DNA from: an uncultured bacterium
GTDB taxonomy: Bacteria > Verrucomicrobiota > Kiritimatiellia > RFP12 > UBA1067
Direction: 5' to 3'
Assembly: GCA_902761035.1 (NCBI GenBank)
Contig: CACWIW010000145.1
Coordinates: 1-33,758, forward strand
Length of the DNA: 33,758 nt
Below the pieces are notes generated by a model. The model worked only from the letters and a program-made list of their open reading frames with translations. It was not told the DNA's origin and ran no database searches. This document shows, piece by piece, positions 1-7,100 of this stretch (positions are counted from its first letter, which is position 1; the number at the start of each line of letters is the position of its first letter). A program made the translations under genes and the position numbers.

Positions 1-1488
1 CGCGCTCTTGCGGTACTTGAACTCGAACACGTAAACTGCGGACGGCATCTCGATCACGGCGTCGGCGTAGCCGAACATGGACGCGACCTCCGGCTGCGGA
101 TTGGCCCCCGTCATGGACGCGAAAAGCATGAAGTAGCGCTTCGCCTCCGCCTCGTCCTTGATCCGCCAGTCCGGTGGGATCGAGGCATAGAGCCTGAAGA
201 GAGATTCGCAGACGTAGCCTTTCCAGTCGCCGGAAGCAATCTGCCGCTTCGCCACATCGACGAGCGTGTTGAAGGCGCCCTCCCTCAACCCCATCACCTG
301 CGAGAGGTAGCCGCGCTTCAGTGCCTCGCGTACCTCAAGGTTCGGCGGCGCGAGGATGTATGAGGCGTTTCCGATGATCTGTCCGTCAGAATCGCGAGGC
401 GGCGGTATCACGTCCTTGATCGTCAGGTAGCCGCCCTGGTACAGAAGCGACTCCATCGGCAGCGTCTCCGCATCGCAAACGTCAAGCGTCATCGCGTCGG
501 CGGGAACGTTCTCCAGATCCTCAGGCATCTTGCCGGCCCTCTTGATGCGGTCGATGATAAGCGACGCCTGGCCCGTAGCCTCCCAGTAGCCCTTAAGCTT
601 GCCGTCCTTCAATGCGCTGCCAAGCGACACCGGATTGCACACGCGCTCCTTCGAATCGGGCGAAAACCTGTAGCCGTCGTACCAGGAGAGAATCGACCTC
701 TTTGCCTCGGCGAAGCCCATGCCGTTCTTCGCGCCGAGCATTTCGACGTTCTCCCGCAACGGGCCGTCCAGCTCCTTCGGCGTGTAGCCGAGGAGCGTCG
801 CATACTTCTCAAACGACGAGATGTCCGTAAGATGGTTCAACCCGGAGAACACCGAGAGCTTCGTCAACTTCGTGACGCCCGTCATCAGCAGGAATCGGAT
901 GGATGCGGAGTTGGCTTTCAGCTTCTCGTAGAAGTCGTGCAGGTCCGAACGTACCTTGTTCAGCGTTTTGACGTCGTCAAGGAACTTCGCGACCGGCTCG
1001 TCATACTCGTCGATGAGGACGACGATCTTCTTCGTCGGCGACTTTTTCGCAGCGGCGACGAGAAACCTGTCGAAGTTGACGGATGCGTCCACTGTTTCGT
1101 TGTATTCAATCCCCGCCTCTTCGCACAGGCTGGACACGAGGAGTGCAAGCGCCGACTGGAACTTCCCGTATGTTCCGCCCACGGCCTTTGTCATCGTGAA
1201 ACTGTACACGGGCGTCGGCGCCTTCCACCCTTCCCACGGCAGCTTGTCGATGGCGAGGCCCTTGAAGAGGTTGCGCCGTCCCTCGAACATCGCCTTGAGC
1301 GTGGAGAGCATGAGCGACTTGCCGAACCGACGCGGACGCGAGATGAAGAACTGCGCGTCCGCCTTGTGACGCGCAAGTTCGTAGAGAAGCGCCGTCTTGT
1401 CGACGTACTTTCCGCTGTCGCTCGTGATCAGCGTCTCGAAGTCGAACGTCCCCGTCGTCGGGACCTTTATGGTTTTGGTTCTGCGCAT
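1..1488 (-). CDS. AAA-ATPase-like / PD-(D/E)XK (DUF1703-type) protein, copy A, 3'-truncated by window edge
   Basis: Predicted cytoplasmic ATPase fused to a C-terminal nuclease-fold domain (AAA-ATPase_like plus DUF1703/PDDEXK_9 type); the cellular role of the family is unknown. A Walker A-like RPRRFGKS lies at residues 51-58 and a Walker B-like VVLIDEYDEP near 160-170. A conserved LMTGVTKLTKLSVFSGL segment lies near 207-225. The nuclease motif starts at the very edge of the window: D476 in GYAD, then E489-x-K491 in FEFK. The frame is open to base 1, so roughly the last 50 residues are missing compared with copy C. Start chosen at ATG 1488, which lies 7 bases from an extended -10 box with no Shine-Dalgarno, as in the other copies. 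It is almost identical to copy B (one difference over 301-360) except in one block near residues 100-150. Family call is firm; function is not. Confidence 0.88.
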   Translation of the reverse strand, partial: MRRTKTIKVPTTGTFDFETLITSDSGKYVDKTALLYELARHKADAQFFISRPRRFGKSLMLSTLKAMFEGRRNLFKGLAIDKLPWEGWKAPTPVYSFTMTKAVGGTYGKFQSALALLVSSLCEEAGIEYNETVDASVNFDRFLVAAAKKSPTKKIVVLIDEYDEPVAKFLDDVKTLNKVRSDLHDFYEKLKANSASIRFLLMTGVTKLTKLSVFSGLNHLTDISSFEKYATLLGYTPKELDGPLRENVEMLGAKNGMGFAEAKRSILSWYDGYRFSPDSKERVCNPVSLGSALKDGKLKGYWEATGQASLIIDRIKRAGKMPEDLENVPADAMTLDVCDAETLPMESLLYQGGYLTIKDVIPPPRDSDGQIIGNASYILAPPNLEVREALKRGYLSQVMGLREGAFNTLVDVAKRQIASGDWKGYVCESLFRLYASIPPDWRIKDEAEAKRYFMLFASMTGANPQPEVASMFGYADAVIEMPSAVYVFEFKYRKSA

Positions 1489-1495
1489 GGCGCTT

Positions 1496-1504
1496 ATTAT
1501 ACCA
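1496..1504 (-). promoter_or_regulatory. Extended -10 promoter of copy A, leaderless arrangement
   Basis: On the minus strand this reads TGG-TATAAT, a perfect extended -10. The last T is followed by 7 bases and then the ATG at 1488, so the expected transcription start falls on or next to the start codon. No convincing -35 and no Shine-Dalgarno are visible. The same arrangement precedes copies B, C, D and the metalloprotease gene. Confidence 0.7.
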
Positions 1505-1597
1505 CAAACTCCGAGGTAATTCATAAACCCCGCTTTCGTGGCGTTTGCGGTTCAAGCCACTTGACCTGAAAAGCACCGCATAACTGCAAAAACACAA

Positions 1598-1696
1598 TCA
1601 CGAAGTCCACGGCGCAAAGTGTAGCAAAATCTCCGCCGTCTGTGCAAGCAGAAAATGGGATTTTTTCTTTGAGGGGGGTATTTGTATTTTTCTCAT
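1598..1696 (-). CDS. Possible small ORF (32 residues), unknown
   Basis: A 32-codon frame starts at ATG 1696 with an AAGGAAGAA Shine-Dalgarno-like stretch just upstream and ends at TGA 1598. A good sigma70-type promoter (1727-1755) lies about 25-30 bases further upstream. The product would be basic at its N-terminus (MRKIQIPPSKKK) and hydrophobic after that. I recognise no family. The transcript could instead be a non-coding or leader RNA running towards copy A. Being short and without visible homology, it is low confidence as a protein gene. Confidence 0.25.
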   Translation of the reverse strand: MRKIQIPPSKKKSHFLLAQTAEILLHFAPWTS

Positions 1697-1711
1697 TTCT
1701 TCCTTGTTTTA

Positions 1712-1726
1712 TTATGAGTTATGAGT
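1712..1726. repeat. Heptamer tandem repeat (TTATGAG)x2
   Basis: TTATGAG occurs twice in tandem followed by T. It lies just downstream of the promoter at 1727-1755. Another heptamer tandem occurs at the 3' end of copy C (20966-20986). Confidence 0.5.
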
Positions 1727-1755
1727 ATTTTACACTATCCCTCGTTTCGTTTCAA
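1727..1755 (-). promoter_or_regulatory. Sigma70-type promoter, leftward, in the 1489-1813 intergenic region
   Basis: On the minus strand TTGAAA (1750-1755) and TAAAAT (1727-1732) are separated by exactly 17 bases. It lies 3' of the glycosidase gene's stop and reads towards the small ORF at 1598-1696 and copy A. This accounts for part of the 325-base gap between these genes. Confidence 0.55.
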
Positions 1756-1772
1756 GAGGCCCGCGAAACTTT

Positions 1773-1796
1773 GTCGTGCATGAGGCACGTGACGAC
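1773..1796. other. Weak hairpin downstream of the glycosidase gene
   Basis: Inner arms CGTGC (1775-1779) and GCACG (1785-1789) flank a 5-base loop, and GTCG/CGAC at 1773-1776 and 1793-1796 offer an alternative outer pairing. It lies 18 bases past the glycosidase stop. No T-tract follows, so it is at best a weak terminator or mRNA end. Confidence 0.2.
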
Positions 1797-1813
1797 TGGA
1801 AGATGTACGGAGA

Positions 1814-3943
1814 TCAATAGACGTAAAGCCGCAGAGAATCCGGGGGAAGCGGGATTTCGGCGGACGTGGCGTGGTCAGTTCCGGGTTCGTACACGCCCTT
1901 GGATTTGCCGAGTCCATCGATCGCAACATCCACGGGCTTCTCCGAAATGTTCCATACGCAGACGGCGCTCGTGCCATCATCCGCGACGTACCGCTTGGCG
2001 ATGAGGGCGTTTGCGGCGGGCAGGGGGCTGCCCGCCCTACCGATCGTGAAACCCTCCTCATCCACGAACCTCCCGCGCAGCAGGAACTTCGCATGCCGCT
2101 TCTGGAAGTCGCACACGGCCTTCAGATAGGCACTGGCCGTCGCCGGCGGCGTAGCCCTCATCTCATCGACGTCTGGCTTTTGCCTCACGGTGCCGTAGTC
2201 CTCACTCGTCGGGACCTTCCCGTCCAGCACGTACTCGCGATCCGGCATGTAGCGAATCTCTATTTCGTGCCGCAGTCCGAAAACGACGGCGTAGTTCGCC
2301 ATGTAGCGCGGCGCCATCGGAGTGGGGAAGCGCGTCGTCAGGACGGATTCGGGGAACGTGTAGCGGAACAGCTCCGGAAACGCATCGCCGTCCTTTGAAG
2401 GAGGCGCCTCGTCGCGGGCGGCGACATTGAGCACGTCCTTCTTGAAAGTGCCTGGCGTATATGAATGGAAGAAGCCTATCGAATCGAGGATCGAATCGTG
2501 AAGTCCCTCGGTGTACACCGAGAAGGACGGATTCCTTTTTCGGATCTCGTCCGCGATTCCACGCAGAAACGCCGGACGTTCCTCGGCATGAGAAGACCAC
2601 GGCGTCGGATGTCCGTGTCCCCTGCCCCAACACTCATACGGCCTCTGTGCGCCCATCTGGTCGTAGATGATGGCGTCTGCGCCGAAACTCTCGGCCTGAC
2701 ACGCAAGCGAGAACATTCTTTCGCGCCAAGGGGGGCCGTAGAGGCAGCCGAGCGCGAACTGGTAAACCGGTATGTCCTTGTACTTGTGGTACGTCTGGAC
2801 GTACGGCGAACCGTCGCGGCGCGTAATCGCGATATTCTTGCCGTATGCGTCCCAGAACTTCGTCGCACCGACCTGCTGGAGCTGTCCGTTCGCGTAGATA
2901 TACACGCGGATCCCGCGCCTGTGCGCCTCGGCTATTCCGGCCTTGAGCGCGGGGATGCCGCCCATTTTCGGGTCCGGGTCGTAGTCGGGATAGAGGTGGT
3001 CGTGCCCGCCCACGGTCCATCCGTACAGCCCGATGCAGTCGAGGCCGTTTCGCTCCGCCACGTCGCAGAGCTTCGGAATGTCCGTGTACGGCCACATCAG
3101 CAGTTCGTTCTGCTGCTTCATGATGACAAGGAGCAAACCGACCATGTCGCGCGTCCAGTCCGGCGCGGCAGACATTACGGCGGGATGCGTGGAATCGTAC
3201 CAGGCGCGGTATCGCTTCGCCGCGTCATGCCAGTCGCCCGAAACTTTCTCGAATACCATTTCGGGCATTTCCCACCGCTCGCCGACGCGAATCGACACAG
3301 GGTGGCGGAAGCGCAGATCTACCTCACGTCTGCGGCTGTACCACCGAGCGCCGACCGACTTGACGCGAGCCTTTCTGTCGTATGCAGCGGCGTAGTACGT
3401 GGCGATTCCCGTATCCAGCGCGACCCACGGCATCGTGAGCGCGAAGTATGGGTATATCTCGGTTTCGAATGTGGTGAAACTGTTGATTCCGCCCGCACCT
3501 TTTCCCCCGACCGGGCAATTCCTCATGCGGCGACCCAACCCATTGGGGATGTAGAGGCTCGCCTTCGCAGGATCGATGGCCACGCTGTCGAACTTGGGTC
3601 CGTTGAACTTGACGATCCTCGCACCTTTCTCGTTGTTCGCCACGCTGCCGGTATACACCTTTCCGACGGGAGTCTCCTTCACGTTCAGCGTCACGCTGAT
3701 GTCAAACGTCCTCTCCCCCGCCTTGAGCGGACCGAACGAGAACGCCCCCTGCCTCTTCTCGAATGCCTGCTCCACGCTTTCAATGGAGATCGGCTTCCAC
3801 ACGCCGTCAACCTCCACCTCCATGTGCCAAAAGACCTGCGGCACCGGGTTGTTCTCCGCCCACGTCTTGCCAATGATAGATGCCACGCAGACGGCGGCAA
3901 GCAACGCCCGACCAACACCGAATGATCGTTGACTGTCATTCAT
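1814..3943 (-). CDS. Secreted TIM-barrel glycosidase-like protein (DUF6259-type)
   Basis: Probable secreted carbohydrate-active enzyme; substrate unknown. The 709-residue protein has a signal peptide ending near KTWA-EN and an N-terminal beta domain to about residue 215. A TIM-barrel follows (about 225-560), and a small C-terminal beta domain ends PDSLRLYVY. Candidate catalytic acids are the Asp of ADAIIYDQMG (near 427) and the Glu of SVYTEGLHD (near 478), by position on successive barrel strands. This is inferred from fold, not proven. Start: ATG 3943 has GGAG about 8 bases upstream, while ATG 3949 is only 2-3 bases from it, so 3943 is preferred. Lies 171 bases past the phosphodiesterase gene on the same strand, perhaps co-transcribed. 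A REP-like perfect hairpin is embedded in frame near residues 634-643. Confidence 0.82.
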   Translation of the reverse strand: MNDSQRSFGVGRALLAAVCVASIIGKTWAENNPVPQVFWHMEVEVDGVWKPISIESVEQAFEKRQGAFSFGPLKAGERTFDISVTLNVKETPVGKVYTGSVANNEKGARIVKFNGPKFDSVAIDPAKASLYIPNGLGRRMRNCPVGGKGAGGINSFTTFETEIYPYFALTMPWVALDTGIATYYAAAYDRKARVKSVGARWYSRRREVDLRFRHPVSIRVGERWEMPEMVFEKVSGDWHDAAKRYRAWYDSTHPAVMSAAPDWTRDMVGLLLVIMKQQNELLMWPYTDIPKLCDVAERNGLDCIGLYGWTVGGHDHLYPDYDPDPKMGGIPALKAGIAEAHRRGIRVYIYANGQLQQVGATKFWDAYGKNIAITRRDGSPYVQTYHKYKDIPVYQFALGCLYGPPWRERMFSLACQAESFGADAIIYDQMGAQRPYECWGRGHGHPTPWSSHAEERPAFLRGIADEIRKRNPSFSVYTEGLHDSILDSIGFFHSYTPGTFKKDVLNVAARDEAPPSKDGDAFPELFRYTFPESVLTTRFPTPMAPRYMANYAVVFGLRHEIEIRYMPDREYVLDGKVPTSEDYGTVRQKPDVDEMRATPPATASAYLKAVCDFQKRHAKFLLRGRFVDEEGFTIGRAGSPLPAANALIAKRYVADDGTSAVCVWNISEKPVDVAIDGLGKSKGVYEPGTDHATSAEIPLPPDSLRLYVY
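2013..2041 (-). repeat. REP-like hairpin inside the glycosidase reading frame
   Basis: Perfect 9-base arms GGCGGGCAG (2015-2023) and CTGCCCGCC (2028-2036) with a GGGG loop, next to CTACC. On the minus strand it reads GGTAGGG followed by a GC hairpin, the same design as the units of the array at 22657-22900. It is read through as IGRAGSPLPAAN in the protein. Confidence 0.55.
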
Positions 3944-3951
3944 TTTCATTA

Positions 3952-3983
3952 CTCCTTTTCAGTTTTCCTCCTTTTCAGTTTTC
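3952..3983 (-). repeat. Exact 16-base tandem duplication carrying the Shine-Dalgarno of the glycosidase gene
   Basis: The 16-mer GAAAACTGAAAAGGAG (minus strand) is present twice back to back (3952-3967 and 3968-3983). It duplicates the AAAAGGAG ribosome-binding site. The copy nearer the gene serves ATG 3943. Confidence 0.8.
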
Positions 3984-4072
3984 ATTTGTCCGATCAATTC
4001 TTCCGCCCAAGAACTTCTCCATTCTCGCAGAATCTTCAATTCCTCCTCGCGGATTGTGGTTTGGTTGCTCAT
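3959..4072 (-). CDS. Possible small upstream ORF (37 residues), charged
   Basis: An ATG at 4072 opens a 37-codon frame ending TGA at 3959, 15 bases before the glycosidase start. The product is highly charged and likely helical (REEELKILREWRSSWAEEL). The start overlaps (ATGA) the stop of a still smaller 10-codon frame. Only a weak AAAGAG lies upstream. It fills the gap between the phosphodiesterase and glycosidase genes and could couple their translation, or be the remnant of a larger gene. No family recognised. Confidence 0.3.
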   Translation of the reverse strand: MSNQTTIREEELKILREWRSSWAEELIGQMKTEKEEN

Positions 4073-4114
4073 AAGGATGACTCTTTCTGAAACTCCTTCA
4101 TGAGGGACAAGCTG

Positions 4115-7100
4115 CTATCGCACGATCAGCATGAAGCTGGGTTTGCGGGCGAGGCGGAGGCCGTTGCGTTCGTCGTCGCGGATGATCTTGAAGTGATTCC
4201 GCTTCGTCTCGGCATCGACCTGGAACGTCACGTTCGCCGCCGGGCCAAGGCCTTCCGGCCAGGTGACGACAAACGGATTCTCGCTCTTGACGATCGTCCT
4301 CAGGTCAGTGCGCCCGGCGAGGTTAACCGTGACGTTCGCGTTCGCTGCGAACTTGATGTTCGTCGAACCGCTCGTGTAGTACGAGAGCGTGCTGAACGCG
4401 CCCGTCGCGCCGGAGAGGTCGATGGTCGAGCCGTTCTGCATCGTGCAGCCGTAGAACTTCTGGCCCGCCGCCGGAGTGAACGTGCCATAGACGTTCAGAG
4501 CCGCCGTGCCCGCGTTGTGCGTCTCCGCGTTGGACGCCCACACCGCCTCGTAGTCGCGCACGCTCAACGCGGCCGCGATCTGAAGCGCGCAGTTGACCTT
4601 GAAATCAACGTTTGTCGCCTCGCAAGGCTGCACAATATGGAGCCAGCCGCCGGAGAGGATGTCGATCTTGCCGTCGAAGATATAGTTGTTGCGCACGTAG
4701 AGGTGCTTGCCGTTGCCGTCAATGTTCACCGTAAGCGTATGCCCCCCAAGATGCGTGGCACCCAACGTTGTCGCCGTGGCTGCGTCCGTCCGATGGTCGC
4801 CAAAGACGATGCTGTAGGGCGTACAGTTCAAGATGGAGTCCTCGGTGAGCCGTCCAATGCCGGATCCACCGTTGCCGGATTCAGTCATATCCGCCTTCGT
4901 GTTCGTGAACGTTCCGCCAGCGAGTACGACGCGGCTCCTGTAGGCGTAGTTGGCACGGAGGTCGAACACCGCGTTGGACGCGACGACGATCTCGTTCGTG
5001 CTGAACGCCTTGAACTGGTCGTAGCAGTACAAAGTGTCCGTGCCGCTGCCGTCCGGCGGCTGCGCCCTGCCCTCGTCGATGAACGTGCCGCCGGAGTAGG
5101 TGCAGTCCTTCGCGTAGGAACAGTATGTGCCTGCGCCCTTCTTCACCACCTTGACGTTGCCGCAGATCGCGACTCTGCCCGTGAGCGTCTTCCCTTCCGG
5201 GACGGTGAACGTGACGGTGGAGAGGACCTCGTCGTTCGAGTTCGTGATCATCGCGCCGATGTAGTCGGACGCGAACGGCTGCGCCGTAAGGTTGTGTCCG
5301 TTCAGGTCGATCGTCGCCCCGTTCATGAGCGTCAGCGCGCCGAGGGCGCTCCAGTCGCAGTCGCAGGAGAGCGTGATCACCGGCGCAGCATCCGTGCCGA
5401 ACGTGAAGTTGGACGGAGCGAACCTGACGGGCGCATCGCCCCAGGAAATCGAGATCGGCGCATCGACGCCCTCCACCTGAACGGCGGAACCCGGATACGC
5501 GCCCCAGCCGTTGCCGCCCGTGTCGCCGCAGATGATCGTGAAACGGTGCCAACCGGCGGACACGTCGCACGTCCCGATCAACAACGCCTGGTACGTGGGA
5601 TTCGCGACCACCCAGCTGCCGTCGATGCCGAAGCAGTAGTAGTCGTCGAACTTCTGGTTCACGGTCCACGTCCCCGCCTGCGCAGGGGTCACGTAAAACC
5701 AGCCGTCGAAGCGGACACGCTGCCTCTTGAGATGCGCCGCCTGCCATGCCGAAGGAGTCGTGGAATAGCTGCCGTTATCCAGATTGGCAAGAGACGTATC
5801 AGCAGCCGAAAGGAGCGTAAACACACCCGGAAGAGTCCCGGTGTAGCCGGCGTTGGAATTATAGCTCCACGTGCCGCACCGCAGCGCGGGGTGGACGTCT
5901 CCGCCGAACTGGATTTTCTTCCACGGGAACGTCGTCACGCCATCCGGGATGCTGAACGAAGTCGTGCCGTTGATGACGACTATCGTCACGTTCGTCGGCG
6001 CGGCGGTGATTACGTCACCCGCCGCGTTCACGCAGCTCCAGTTCCCTGGGTCGAGGAGATTGCTTGCGTCCCCAAGGCCCGTCCACGTCGCCTTGACGGG
6101 CACGGTCGGATCGGCCCACTTCCACGTGAGGCGCACCTTCGCGCCAGCCGTGTAGGTATAGCTCGCGCTTTCATATTCCACTGGCGTGCCCCATTCGCTG
6201 CCATCCCAAGTCTCAATCGTATAGCGTACCGGGAGCGTGGATTCGCCGACCGTGAGACCGCTTGCCGTGAACGTGAACGAGCCCGTCACCTCGTAGTCAC
6301 CCGCCGGCATCGCGACCGGCGCCTCCACGCCCTCGAACGGCACTTCGCACGCCACCGTCACGTTGGCGTTCGTGAAGTTGCCGCGATAGCGAATTTCATC
6401 GACCGTCCTATTGTGGACAAGCTCCGCCTCCGTCAGCGCGCGGTTGTAGATGCGCAGCGCATAGTAGTCGCCGGACATGCAACGCTTCTTGCGGTTGTCG
6501 CCCGTATATGTGTTGGGCCCGCCGATGGCGAATTTCTTTTCAGGCACGCCGGCCGTTTTATTACGCGTCGTACCGGTGCCGGGAGCAGTGCCTTGAATGA
6601 GATAATGCGTGTTATCTGTGGTCATCCAAGTGAAGTATTTCCCCTCCCATCCAGTCACAAAGAGATTGTCGCCAATCCAAGTATTGTACTTAGACTCAAG
6701 CCTCTGCTTGTTGTTCGAGCGCGTGAAGAAGCTGAAATCGTCATAACCGAAACCGAAGAAGGTCGGATAAGTCGTCGTCTGCGCGGCAGGGCTCACATCC
6801 AACACGCCCTGCACCGTTCCATTCTGCCCAAGAGAGATCGGCTCCATCAACTCAAAGAAGCTTTCCTCCGCCGCCGTGAAGTGGTGGCCAAGGCCGTTCC
6901 ACGCGCTGAACGCGGTGTTGGAGGCGGCAATCATCGGAACGTCGCGGTACGAGCTGTCGTGCCAGAACATGCCCAGCAACGAATGCGTGTTTTCGGGGCC
7001 GAGGTTGCGGATGCCGTCGTAGTTGGCGACAAGGCCCTGCTGTACGTAGTCGCCCACGTCGTAGTCGGCGGCGGAGCGTATGCCGGTGGTGAGGGCGTAG

